Origin: an uncultured Selenomonadaceae bacterium | GTDB lineage: Bacteria > Bacillota > Negativicutes > Selenomonadales > Selenomonadaceae | Reading direction: 5' to 3' | DNA: 34,637 bases | Assembly: GCA_905235425.1 (NCBI GenBank) | Contig: CAJOKY010000002.1 | Location: 1 to 34,637, forward strand | Shown: positions 1 through 9,907 of the stretch, piece by piece | How the letters are laid out: each line of letters starts with the position of its first letter | Numbering within the stretch: the stretch's first letter is position 1 | Translations under genes and position numbers: made by a program | The notes under the pieces: model-generated | Databases searched by the model: none | What the model was told of the DNA's origin: nothing | Seen by the model: only the letters and a program-made list of their open reading frames with translations

Positions 1-12
1 AAGGAACTGATT

Positions 13-1957
13 ATTTCAATCCACGCACCCCGTGAGGGGTGCGACTTTGGGGTATTTTCGGCGAGGAAAAATCGTTACCATTTCAATCCACGCACCCCGT
101 GAGGGGTGCGACCATTATGAGCCATCGGAAATGTCGCTTGACGTCAAGAATTTCAATCCACGCACCCCGTGAAGGGTGCGACAGATTTTTTCTTGAAGTT
201 TTTAATGTCTATCTTTATTTCAATCCACGCACCCCGTGAAGGGTGCGACAACGTGAAGGAATTGCAAAAAGATTCGCGCCGCCGTATTTCAATCCACGCA
301 CCCCGTGAAGGGTGCGACATTTTTGACTTGACGCGCGAACCTCCTGACAATATTTCAATCCACGCACCCCGTGAAGGGTGCGACAAACGTCGGCAGGTAT
401 GTAGCTTGCAATTACTAATTTCAATCCACGCACCCCGTGAAGGGTGCGACGTAATGGTTTACCGATTGATTGATTATCTACTACTATTTCAATCCACGCA
501 CCCCGTGAAGGGTGCGACTGTAGCTTGCAATTACTAAGATATCACTAGTGTTAATTTCAATCCACGCACCCCGTGAAGGGTGCGACGCGCATAAAGTTTT
601 TGGCGATTGTCGATATACAGAATTTCAATCCACGCACCCCGTGAAGGGTGCGACATAGCTCCCAACGTCAACACATTGACGTTGTTGTAGATTTCAATCC
701 ACGCACCCCGTGAAGGGTGCGACTTGTCGTTTTCATTTCAATCAGTTCCTTTCGTAGTATTTCAATCCACGCACCCCGTGAAGGGTGCGACAGATTCGGC
801 AGGCAATAAAAAATTGAAAGTTGCTAAAATTTCAATCCACGCACCCCGTGAAGGGTGCGACATTTCAATACAACTTCCTTCCATAATTTATTTAATTATT
901 TCAATCCACGCACCCCGTGAAGGGTGCGACCGGTCGCAAAATCATAACCGATTAATTTTGCACTGATTTCAATCCACGCACCCCGTGAAGGGTGCGACTG
1001 ATGATGCAAAATATTTTGTGCGCATCTACGACCATTTCAATCCACGCACCCCGTGAAGGGTGCGACGCGGAAAGCAGTGCTATATATATATCTAGAGTAG
1101 TATATTTCAATCCACGCACCCCGTGAAGGGTGCGACGACGCTGAAAAAGATTCGGCGGCAGGCAAGAAATTATTTCAATCCACGCACCCCGTGAAGGGTG
1201 CGACTCCATATATCTACATATATATTCAGCGCATAGCGGCATTTCAATCCACGCACCCCGTGAAGGGTGCGACCTACGAGTTATCGTTTAAAGAGTTAAA
1301 ACTTGACATTTCAATCCACGCACCCCGTGAAGGGTGCGACCAACAAGACATACTTTACTTTGCACAATATCTTTACATTTCAATCCACGCACCCCGTGAA
1401 GGGTGCGACAAAAGTTACCAAAAAAGCCGATGCCAAAAAAGCCGTTATTTCAATCCACGCACCCCGTGAAGGGTGCGACTCTAGCACGTCCGCAAAGTAG
1501 AGTACGTGATTATGCATTTCAATCCACGCACCCCGTGAAGGGTGCGACTTTTAAACGTCTTTTTCTGCGTCAAGTTACGACGCAATTTCAATCCACGCAC
1601 CCCGTGAAGGGTGCGACTTTTGCATCATCCATTGCCGCGCAAAATGCGCAAGAATTTCAATCCACGCACCCCGTGAAGGGTGCGACTGTACATAACAGCT
1701 GATAATTGCAAATCGGCTAAATTTCAATCCACGCACCCCGTGAAGGGTGCGACCAAATTGCGGCGCAAAATTGCGCTGAACTCTGCACTATTTCAATCCA
1801 CGCACCCCGTGAAGGGTGCGACGTTTACGGCGCAAAATTCGATAGCTACCTTGACTGCATTTCAATCCACGCACCCCGTGAAGGGTGCGACTTCGCAGGT
1901 GCGTTTCTAGGTAATTTACTTGCTATTTCAATCCACGCACCCCGTGAAGGGTGCGAC
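13..1957 (-). CRISPR. Type I-C CRISPR array, 29 repeats / 28 complete spacers (33-37 nt), truncated at the window start
   Basis: 33-bp repeat ATTTCAATCCACGCACCCCGTGAAGGGTGCGAC on + (crRNA sense GTCGCACCCTTCACGGGGTGCGTGGATTGAAAT) starting at 13, 80, 150, 217, 286, 352, 418, 486 ... 1859, 1925; stem CGCACCC/GGGTGCG; next to cas2. Confidence 0.99.
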
Positions 1958-2094
1958 AGACGATAAAAAGATCCGTACCATTAATAAGTTTATGCGCATA
2001 ATTTCGCGAACCTCTTTATCCTGTAATGAATATCTTCGACGCAATCAAAATTAATCCTGCTTATCAAATTATGTATGATTCAACTTCGCACTTT
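1958..2094 (-). promoter_or_regulatory. CRISPR leader (AT-rich, between cas2 and the leader-proximal repeat)
   Basis: Position between cas2 stop and the last repeat; variant repeats lie at the opposite (distal) end, consistent with leader polarity on the minus strand. Confidence 0.75.
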
Positions 2095-2385
2095 TTAAAA
2101 GATCAATATTCCTTCAGCATCATAACCGGGATTTGAACCATAATGCTCAACTTTTGTTTGATAACTATTTCCAAGATTGTAGAATCTTAAGCTGTCTTTT
2201 TCTGTATCTATAATCTTCAGTAAGAGGTGTTGAAATTTTCGGTATTGCCCTTCATCCAATACGCACTCAAACACCGAATTTTGCACTCTCTGCCCATATT
2301 TAATACAGCACTTAGCAACTTGACGCAATCTTTTTTTGCCATCTTCGGTTTCAGTATTTACATCATAGGTAACCAATATCAGCAT
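2095..2385 (-). CDS. cas2: CRISPR-associated endonuclease Cas2 (type I-C)
   Basis: MLILVTYDVNTETEDGKKRLRQVAKCCIKYGQRVQNSVFECVLDEGQ...; start placed at Met28 of the ORF, just after the cas1 stop. Confidence 0.96.
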   Translation of the reverse strand: MLILVTYDVNTETEDGKKRLRQVAKCCIKYGQRVQNSVFECVLDEGQYRKFQHLLLKIIDTEKDSLRFYNLGNSYQTKVEHYGSNPGYDAEGILIF

Positions 2386-2392
2386 TTTCAAA

Positions 2393-3424
2393 TCACTTCC
2401 ATAAAAATGCAGGATATTCTTCAATATCTCCGCGTATAAAACGCGCCAACAACAATGCTTGAGCATAGGGTACTAAGCCCCACGCTATTTTTTCTTCCAA
2501 AAATGGATGCGTTATCACCTCCCGCTTTTTTTCTTGCCAATGATTGAAGAATAATTTTCTACCTTTGTCGTTCAACAAGGTGACTCCATTTTCTTTTATG
2601 TCAAAGTCGGATGGTTTCATTATTCTGTTATTTATCAGCGTCAATATGAATCTGTCAGCGTAAATTGCGCGCAATTCTTCCATTAAATCAAGTGCCAGAG
2701 ATGGTCTTCCGGGTCTGTCGCTGTGCAAAAATCCTACGTAAGCATCCAATCCGACAGATTCCAAAGCCGATGCACAATCGTGAGCTAAAATCGTATACGC
2801 AAAAGACAATAATGCATTTACTCTTCCTATTGGAGGACGGCGTTGCCTGGTTGAAAAATTAAAATTGGATTTATCTACCAGAATCAGATCGTCAAGAAGT
2901 GAAAAGTATAAACTTGCTGCATTTCCTTCAATCCCCAATAATTTTTCCTTGTCATCAACTTGTCTGGTTTTACGAATTAAAAATTTTAAATCATCACTTG
3001 CAGACATAAATTTATTTTGGTCAATACTCAGCGGGTGATCACGTTTCATTCGTTCAATGACAGTTCTTGCATTGAAAATTTTTCCCAAAATAAAATTGCT
3101 CGCTAATCGACAACTTTCAGCATAATCTTCCGACAATAAATATTGCTTTTTTCTTAAAAGTACATTTCCTGGATTCATTCCGCAAACTCTCGCCAGGAAT
3201 TTTCCGTGACCAGACAAAAAGCATAAGCCAATGTTTCTTTTGGCACATTCGCCTATTAACGACGGACTAACGCCTTTATACCCAAAATAAAAAATATTTT
3301 CCAATGTCAAAAGAGGGACTTTGCCTAGTATGTCGTCATCTTTCTTCACAATCACATTTTCATTTTCAAGAGCAAGGTACGCTTCTTCGTTCAAAATAAA
3401 TAACGTGTTTAAAAGGCGTCTCAT
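2393..3424 (-). CDS. cas1: CRISPR-associated endonuclease Cas1 (type I-C), 343 aa
   Basis: MRRLLNTLFILNEEAYLALENENVIVKKDDDILGKVPLLTLENIFYFG...; gene order. Confidence 0.97.
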   Translation of the reverse strand: MRRLLNTLFILNEEAYLALENENVIVKKDDDILGKVPLLTLENIFYFGYKGVSPSLIGECAKRNIGLCFLSGHGKFLARVCGMNPGNVLLRKKQYLLSEDYAESCRLASNFILGKIFNARTVIERMKRDHPLSIDQNKFMSASDDLKFLIRKTRQVDDKEKLLGIEGNAASLYFSLLDDLILVDKSNFNFSTRQRRPPIGRVNALLSFAYTILAHDCASALESVGLDAYVGFLHSDRPGRPSLALDLMEELRAIYADRFILTLINNRIMKPSDFDIKENGVTLLNDKGRKLFFNHWQEKKREVITHPFLEEKIAWGLVPYAQALLLARFIRGDIEEYPAFLWK

Positions 3425-3425
3425 T

Positions 3426-4076
3426 TTACATACCTTCTAAATTAATTTTGTAATAGGTACTAACCGAGCGGACTTTTGAAATTTTAGGTAGGCATAAATC
3501 TTTCAAAGAGCAATTCCTACATTTCTTTTCGTACTTTGCTTTTGGCGTGTGACCACGATTAAAATAATCGTTCATTTCTGCAAACACATCAACAACTTTT
3601 TGGCGCAATTCATTTGTAATTTCTATTTTTTCTCTGCGGTGAATTTCATCATAAAATAAATATCCTTCAGGTATAGTACAACAAAGCATTTCTTCAAGAC
3701 AAATAGCTTGAGCGCAAAGTTGAAGTATGTCGGATAAATCTTTTTTTGGCTTGCCGAGTTTATATTCTATTGGATAAGGTTGCCAAAAACCTTCGCGACC
3801 GAATAAAATCGCGCCGGTTTTGCATTGTTTAAACTCTACGACATCACATTGCCCTACAATATTCAAATTTCTTGAAAAGATTCTCATGCCGCGACAAATA
3901 AGTAAATCTTTGCGCTTTTCTACAAGTTTTTCATCGTGGCATTTTTCGTGTATAATTTCGCCTTCAATGGTTTTCAAATTGTCATTCCACTGCTGTTCAA
4001 TGTGTATCAATGCCCATTGACGCCGACAAAATATAAAATGTTGTATACCTGAGATCATTAAAGATTCTTCGTCCAC
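3426..4076 (-). CDS. cas4: CRISPR-associated protein Cas4
   Basis: ISGIQHFIFCRRQWALIHIEQQWNDN...; C-terminal cysteines CRNCSLKDLC; gene order. Confidence 0.96.
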   Translation of the reverse strand: MDEESLMISGIQHFIFCRRQWALIHIEQQWNDNLKTIEGEIIHEKCHDEKLVEKRKDLLICRGMRIFSRNLNIVGQCDVVEFKQCKTGAILFGREGFWQPYPIEYKLGKPKKDLSDILQLCAQAICLEEMLCCTIPEGYLFYDEIHRREKIEITNELRQKVVDVFAEMNDYFNRGHTPKAKYEKKCRNCSLKDLCLPKISKVRSVSTYYKINLEGM

Positions 4077-4077
4077 G

Positions 4078-4974
4078 TTACACCATTTCTATCAATTCCA
4101 CATTTTCCGGCAAATTTTCACGGTCGATTGAAATTTCGTAATCGTCGTAACAGCTTACCAATTTTTTGTCGTCTTTACGATGGACTTTAATTTTTTCAAA
4201 AAGTGTGTAAACAGGAGCATTTCCAAATGGACTTTCGTGCTTGAAAACAATTAATTTGCGAACAGACATTTTACCGCGTGACGCCGAACGATCCAATTCA
4301 AACATATTGATTACAGCGTCCCAAAAAACTTTTAAATCGTCTTCACTGAATCCTGTTGTTTTCTGTGCAAGATTGGCTGAAATAAATCCTTCAGCACGAT
4401 AAAGCGCATATGGAATTATGTATTTGCTTCCCATCATGGTATTTTTACCCTTTTCGTTTTTTTCTGATTCAGATGCTACTGTAACACGGGTAATAACGAC
4501 TTCTTGCGGCGTTATCGGATCAATACTCTTAGCAAAGCTGAGTTGAATAGGTCCGCGCACTTGCCCACAATTTAAATTGGCTTTCACAAAAGTAGTCATT
4601 ACCGCGCCGAATGTGCGAATATCAAAGAAATTTTTACACATAAAATCACGGATTTTGATATCAAGTTGAGAGTCGCTCTTCTTTAAATTTTTGATATCGT
4701 CTTCCTGAATACCAAGATACTCAAAGGCTTCCCTATTCATACGCTCCAACGGGACATTTTGTTTTACGTAAATTCTATAGCCGGGTTTCTCGTCATAAAC
4801 CGCCTCAATATAATTGCGAATTTTACGTTTCAGACAAACGTCTGTCACAAGTCCATAGCCGCTTTCTTGATCCATTCGGGGCATATTTCCGGCGTCAGGG
4901 TCTCCATTAGGATTGCCGTTTTCTACGTCAAATAAAATCACAAAGTCATAGCGATTTTTTATCGTTTCAGTCAT
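4078..4974 (-). CDS. cas7c: Type I-C Cas7 (Csd2)
   Basis: RYDFVILFDVENGNPNGDPDAGNMPRMDQESGYGLVTDVCLKRKIRNYI typical Csd2 N-terminus. Confidence 0.97.
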   Translation of the reverse strand: MTETIKNRYDFVILFDVENGNPNGDPDAGNMPRMDQESGYGLVTDVCLKRKIRNYIEAVYDEKPGYRIYVKQNVPLERMNREAFEYLGIQEDDIKNLKKSDSQLDIKIRDFMCKNFFDIRTFGAVMTTFVKANLNCGQVRGPIQLSFAKSIDPITPQEVVITRVTVASESEKNEKGKNTMMGSKYIIPYALYRAEGFISANLAQKTTGFSEDDLKVFWDAVINMFELDRSASRGKMSVRKLIVFKHESPFGNAPVYTLFEKIKVHRKDDKKLVSCYDDYEISIDRENLPENVELIEMV

Positions 4975-5341
4975 TTTCTCGTTCCTCCTTTGATTTATAG
5001 CGCTCTCGCGTTTGATGATAATAACCCAAAATAAACATTCCTTGTTCTTCCGGCGTTAAAATGGAAGAACTTTCTTCATTCGGTGAAAGTTTTTCCATTA
5101 AACTTCCAATCTTCTTTTCAAAGTAAATTTTTTGCCCCGTTTCTAATTTTTTCAAATGGTGAATTGAAAGCTGGTGTAAATTGGGGAAAATGCGATCCGG
5201 TGTAGTGCACGCCGCATTAAAATATTTATCTTTAATTGTGGCGTTTAAACCGGGATTCGCCTTATTTTGGATATCTTCAAATACAGAAAAGATTCTTCCC
5301 AAAATATAATTTTTATCAGTAGAATTTTCATCAAGAGCCAT
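4967..5341 (-). CDS. cas11c: Cas11c small subunit from an internal start inside cas8c (124 aa, in frame)
   Basis: In-frame ATG (cas8c Met447, MALDENSTDKNYILGRIFSVFEDI...) preceded on the minus strand by GAGGAG with a 10-nt gap; internal cas11c initiation is established for type I-C. Confidence 0.8.
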   Translation of the reverse strand: MALDENSTDKNYILGRIFSVFEDIQNKANPGLNATIKDKYFNAACTTPDRIFPNLHQLSIHHLKKLETGQKIYFEKKIGSLMEKLSPNEESSSILTPEEQGMFILGYYHQTRERYKSKEEREND

Positions 5342-6679
5342 TGAAATTATTCTCCTCTTGTTTCGCGTCAAATACGCTTTGATAATTGCCGCCTGTTCGT
5401 AAGTAACCTCATGAGTAAATTTTGTACGGTGCAGCACATTTTGAAAAAGTGATTCAGGATAATTTTGTCCCGTCATTACAGCCTGCACTAATGCTCCGGC
5501 CATTAACGGTGATGCAGATTTTTCTTTTGCGTGTGGCGGAATTGTGGCTGCTAAAATTTGCCACAACGGTATATTGTCCGATTTCGTGAAATATGATTTA
5601 ATGATTTTGAGATCTGCATAATGTTTTGCAATATTTTTTATAACCTCCCCGAAAGTTTTTCTAAGGAAAAATCGAATTGATAATCTTGCTGAATTTGGAG
5701 AAAGTCCCAAAATATAAAAAGGATTGTCAAAATTTAAATCCACGCCGTCATAATTCACATTATGTTTTTGTATGCCTTCAATAATCGCGTTTAAAGTTTT
5801 ATCGGATAGCTCCTTTGCCTCCAAAAAATCAGAAAAGGCATTTTGGCAAGCATCGCTGTTTTCCTCAGCCCAATATGCAACCGTCATATCACCAAAATAT
5901 TTTACGTGCGTCGAATCAGAAAGCAAGTCATTCAAAGCGGTAGTGTACGCAAATGTCGCGTATTCCGACACAGGCGCATTTAATCCTTGTTCACCTGCTC
6001 GACCATATGATTCAAAGGCGTTAGCGTTAAAAGAAATGATAGATGCCCCAGAGGATTGTGCATTTTTTACACCTTTTATTGACGGGTGAAGCCTGGCTAT
6101 CGGAGAAATTTCTCCTGTTATTAAGCATTGCATAATCAGGGAACTCGTTTGATTGCGCCTATATTTTTCCCATGCACTTTTTATTTCTTCATCTTCAAAT
6201 GCAAAATTTTCATCGTACATAAATGCAAGAAGCGCACCTTTTTTTAACTCACCCGTATAACATTGCAACTGATGATAATTTTCTTGTTCCGCCAGATTCC
6301 ATTTTTCAAAAAAATTTTTTACGGCAGTCGCGGTAGGTGAATTGCAATCCGACAAAATATCTTGATGTAGTTTTCTCGCCACTTCAAAACATTTTATGTT
6401 GTCGTCCAGACCAAAAAGATATTTTGCGTTTTCGCAAAGAAAATTTGATACGAGACCTGAAGATTTTTTTACTTGTTCGGGAACTTCAATATCTTTGGCT
6501 ATAAGCAACGTTCTTTTTCCGCTTTGGACTTCTGTCCTCAAGTCAACTATACCTTCTATTGTTCCGCTTTCACTCAACCTTAAGCCGAACGCAACTTTCG
6601 CTTTACTCCAACCTTGTCGCGGGATTTTACCTTCAGCCGCTTGATTTTCATACCTTTTTACCAAAGCCGCAAGTATCAT
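4967..6679 (-). CDS. cas8c: Type I-C Cas8c (Csd1), 570 aa
   Basis: MILAALVKRYENQAAEGKIPRQGWSKAKVAFGLRLSESG...; overlaps cas7 and cas5. Confidence 0.96.
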   Translation of the reverse strand: MILAALVKRYENQAAEGKIPRQGWSKAKVAFGLRLSESGTIEGIVDLRTEVQSGKRTLLIAKDIEVPEQVKKSSGLVSNFLCENAKYLFGLDDNIKCFEVARKLHQDILSDCNSPTATAVKNFFEKWNLAEQENYHQLQCYTGELKKGALLAFMYDENFAFEDEEIKSAWEKYRRNQTSSLIMQCLITGEISPIARLHPSIKGVKNAQSSGASIISFNANAFESYGRAGEQGLNAPVSEYATFAYTTALNDLLSDSTHVKYFGDMTVAYWAEENSDACQNAFSDFLEAKELSDKTLNAIIEGIQKHNVNYDGVDLNFDNPFYILGLSPNSARLSIRFFLRKTFGEVIKNIAKHYADLKIIKSYFTKSDNIPLWQILAATIPPHAKEKSASPLMAGALVQAVMTGQNYPESLFQNVLHRTKFTHEVTYEQAAIIKAYLTRNKRRIISMALDENSTDKNYILGRIFSVFEDIQNKANPGLNATIKDKYFNAACTTPDRIFPNLHQLSIHHLKKLETGQKIYFEKKIGSLMEKLSPNEESSSILTPEEQGMFILGYYHQTRERYKSKEEREND

Positions 6680-7335
6680 CTGAACACCTCCGGACTTTTT
6701 ACCGACATTATGCCATTTTCCAATATCGCACGGAAAAACATTGGGCGAATATTTTCCTTGTCTGAATAATCCATATCATACAGCATAAAGCCTAAATCCT
6801 TGACTTCATTAGGATAAGCGGTCTTCACTTCTTGAATATTTTCACAGAGTTTAAAATTCGCAGGAAATTCTCGCGTGCCAAAATAAGGCGTGTGATAATA
6901 TTGCCCCTTTGTAAGCCGTCTTTCCAAAATGTTGTAGATTTTTAGAAAATTATCTTGTTCACCGACTGATGAAAAAAAAGAAACCCTCGTTTCAATTATG
7001 TAGTGAACATCTTTAAGCACCATTGCCGCCCGTTGAGTTCGCATCTCAGATGTGGCAAGATACAGTTCTCCTTTCTTACTTTTTATAAATTTTGCTACAT
7101 TTTGCGCGGAAATTTTTTGTGATACTTCGTTTCGGCGAATATTTGTAAATTGTATTTTGTTAAGAACAAAAATTTTGTCAATTTCATATTTTATGCCCGG
7201 ATGCCAATAAATCGCTTCCAATATTCCTCGTGCTGCCGAAGGAGTTATTATGTCATAGCTGACGCGCTCAACTTTCATTTCCGGACGTGAAAAAAGCGCA
7301 TAATCTCCCCAAACATCCAAATAAAATTTTATCAT
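6676..7335 (-). CDS. cas5c: Type I-C Cas5 (Cas5d/Cas5c, crRNA-processing)
   Basis: IKFYLDVWGDYALFSRPEMKVERVSYDIITPSAARGILEAIYWHP. Confidence 0.97.
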   Translation of the reverse strand: MIKFYLDVWGDYALFSRPEMKVERVSYDIITPSAARGILEAIYWHPGIKYEIDKIFVLNKIQFTNIRRNEVSQKISAQNVAKFIKSKKGELYLATSEMRTQRAAMVLKDVHYIIETRVSFFSSVGEQDNFLKIYNILERRLTKGQYYHTPYFGTREFPANFKLCENIQEVKTAYPNEVKDLGFMLYDMDYSDKENIRPMFFRAILENGIMSVKSPEVFR

Positions 7336-7349
7336 AACTTCACCTCCGA

Positions 7350-9518
7350 CTAGAAGATTACAGCCAATCCTTCTTCGGTTTTCTGCTTCAAGCCTATATG
7401 AGAATCATATAAATTCATATCAACCAAGACAGCTAAAGATTCATCTAACATTTCTATTTTTTTTGACGACAACATTTCTTTAAAAGGTTCACTGTACACG
7501 TTGACAATATATTTTCCAGCTTGTCTTAACAATGCACGAGAAATCTCACCGTTCAAAAGTGTTTGGGCTATTTTTTGTGCAACTTCATTATATGGAACAA
7601 GCAAGGATCTTGTATTTTCTTCTATCAACTTAAATTGTTCGGCGATGTCTTTGAATTTCCATTCTTTGCAAAGTTTGTCTAAGATTTCTTTCTTATCCAG
7701 ATTATTTCCTTCTAATTTGTGAAGGTAATCGAAATAAAGCTTTATAGCTTGCGGTGAATCTATTTCCGACACATATTTTTCAAAAACAAGTTTTGAGGAA
7801 TTGATTCTCCGATTTGAATGCGACAACATTTTTTCATCTTGCAGTTGAAAGACATATGCCGGACTATCTGCTGAAAATTTGCCTTCACGATTACAGCGTC
7901 CTGCAGCTTGAATTATACTATCCAATCCGGCTAATTCACGATATACGCAGGGAAAATCCAAATCTACTCCCGCTTCAACCAAACTTGTCGAAACCACTCT
8001 GCAAGCTTGATTTTCTTCAAGAGATTTTTTTATTTTTCGCAGAATTTCCATACGATGAACAGGACAAAGATTCGTAGACAAATAAAAAACATGTTCGTCG
8101 TCATTGAGCTTTTCAAAAATTTTTCCGGCTGTCTTTTTCGTGTTGACAATGCAGAGTACCTGCCTATTTTCTTTTAGTCGTGCCACCAATTCATCATCAG
8201 AAATTTTATCTGCCAAAACTTTAATAGACGTGCGTCTGAAAAAATTATAGTTTTCTTCTACCCTGTTGCAAATTTCTTTCACAGGCTGTCCGTAAAATAA
8301 TTTTTCCAATTCGGGTTGTGTCGCCGTACAAAGCACCGCTGTACAATTATAATGTTTTGTCAATTCGTTTATCGCCGCCACGCACGGTTTTAAAAATTCT
8401 GTCGGAATCATCTGTGCTTCGTCAAAAATAAGAACGCTGTTAGCTATGTTATGCAGTTTACGGCATTTTGAGGTTCTGTTTGCAAAAAGGGATTCAAAGA
8501 ATTGTACGTTTGTCGTTATTATTATCGGAGCGTCCCAATTTTCTGTTGCAAGACGCTTTATATTTTCTGCCTCCGTCTCTGTATCGTCGTAATCTGCAAA
8601 GCTGAAATGTTCAATAACGTTTTCATTTCCAAAAATATCGGCAAAAATTTTCCCGGTTTGTTCAATAATACTCGTATACGGAATAACATAAATAATTCTT
8701 TTACGCCCGTTTTTTACGGCGTTATGTAGAGCAAACGCCATTGACGAGATTGTTTTACCTCCACCTGTAGGTACAGTTAAACTCAAGAGATTTTCTTTAA
8801 AATTTTCGCCGTTACTGATACATTCGTTTAAAATCTTGCGACGTCTTTGATTTATTGGCTCATTATAACGAGTGCCTATTTCATTCAAAAAAGTTTTTTC
8901 AATAAATTCGTCGAAAATTTTTCTCAATGTTTCAATTTTAGAAAATTTTCCACGCTGAATCGTTCCTTTGCGCATAAAATTTTCAGTGTCCAAAAAATCA
9001 GCGTCAACAAGACATGAAAATATCATTCGCGTATAAAACATAACCGCGAAATAATCACTTTTTCCAATTATTGGAAATAATCTTGAAGTAATATTTTCGT
9101 TTGGTAGCTCAATTTCTTTTTTATAAGCGTCAAAAGTTGGAATCTTTTTTTCTTTTACGCGGGTAAAAAAAGTTGTCACATCGGAAATTTTGGGATTACC
9201 GATATTTGGGATGCCGCCGTGATGTCCGGCAACGCAAAATGCCGCGATAAGATGTAATGGAGTCTTTATGTTAAATAACTCATGAGCTCCGGCTGTTGAA
9301 TGGTCGACCCTTAATTTTTGTTCACCACGAATATATTTTTGGAATTCTTGCGAGTATTTGCCAATGTCGTGATAAAGTCCGACAATTTTTCCGATCGTGC
9401 CTTCTCCAAATTCCGAAGCAAATTTTTCTGATAATCGGCGGACTTCTTTTAAATGTTCTTTTAAAAGCTGTTCGCTGTTGTCTTGAGGATGTGTGTGACC
9501 TAAAAATTTCATACTCAA
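7350..9518 (-). CDS. cas3: Cas3 HD nuclease-helicase
   Basis: HD motif region LYHDIGKYS, Walker A TVPTGGGKT, DEAQ box, helicase C motif QAAGRCNREG. Confidence 0.97.
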   Translation of the reverse strand: MSMKFLGHTHPQDNSEQLLKEHLKEVRRLSEKFASEFGEGTIGKIVGLYHDIGKYSQEFQKYIRGEQKLRVDHSTAGAHELFNIKTPLHLIAAFCVAGHHGGIPNIGNPKISDVTTFFTRVKEKKIPTFDAYKKEIELPNENITSRLFPIIGKSDYFAVMFYTRMIFSCLVDADFLDTENFMRKGTIQRGKFSKIETLRKIFDEFIEKTFLNEIGTRYNEPINQRRRKILNECISNGENFKENLLSLTVPTGGGKTISSMAFALHNAVKNGRKRIIYVIPYTSIIEQTGKIFADIFGNENVIEHFSFADYDDTETEAENIKRLATENWDAPIIITTNVQFFESLFANRTSKCRKLHNIANSVLIFDEAQMIPTEFLKPCVAAINELTKHYNCTAVLCTATQPELEKLFYGQPVKEICNRVEENYNFFRRTSIKVLADKISDDELVARLKENRQVLCIVNTKKTAGKIFEKLNDDEHVFYLSTNLCPVHRMEILRKIKKSLEENQACRVVSTSLVEAGVDLDFPCVYRELAGLDSIIQAAGRCNREGKFSADSPAYVFQLQDEKMLSHSNRRINSSKLVFEKYVSEIDSPQAIKLYFDYLHKLEGNNLDKKEILDKLCKEWKFKDIAEQFKLIEENTRSLLVPYNEVAQKIAQTLLNGEISRALLRQAGKYIVNVYSEPFKEMLSSKKIEMLDESLAVLVDMNLYDSHIGLKQKTEEGLAVIF

Positions 9519-9907
9519 ATTTAAATTAACCTCTTATAAAATTCTTGCTCTGTAGCCATTATATCGAAGATTACAATCCAGCCGTCTGACTATTACCTGT
9601 TTGACCGCTAAATATTGTTCCCCACATTTTATCTTTGCTAGTTTTTTTATATTCTTCACCATTTAGGATTTACCTTTCAAAAAAATATTTAATCCCCTCC
9701 TTTTTCAAAGCAAATTTTAATTTTCTCTACAAAGAAATATAGACTTGAAATATAATTTTTTTAGATGAAATTGAATGCCTGGAATTTTAAACAAAATATA
9801 GAAAAAATCACATATACGCAAAAAGCATTCCGATTTAAGACATTCTAGAACGTGTTTACAAAGTTACAAAATACTTGAAATAAGATAAAATTTAGTCGGT
9901 AATTAAA

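Noticed and set aside
724-897. Repeat-like ATTTCAAT inside spacers at 724 and 862 (possible degenerate extra repeats)
   Set aside because: Only 8-9 nt match the repeat start, and spacer lengths (35, 36 nt) are normal; probably chance.
1067-1240. Possible relation between the TATATA-rich spacers at 1067 and 1205
   Set aside because: Similarity is mainly low-complexity TA; alignment not convincing.
39-1910. ORFs in the array encoding repeats such as ISIHAPREGCD / FQSTHPVKGAT / SHPSRGAWIEI
   Set aside because: Translations of CRISPR repeats and spacers; not genes.
5772-8729. Plus-strand ORFs antisense to cas8c and cas3
   Set aside because: No RBS or family resemblance; overlapped by well-supported cas genes.
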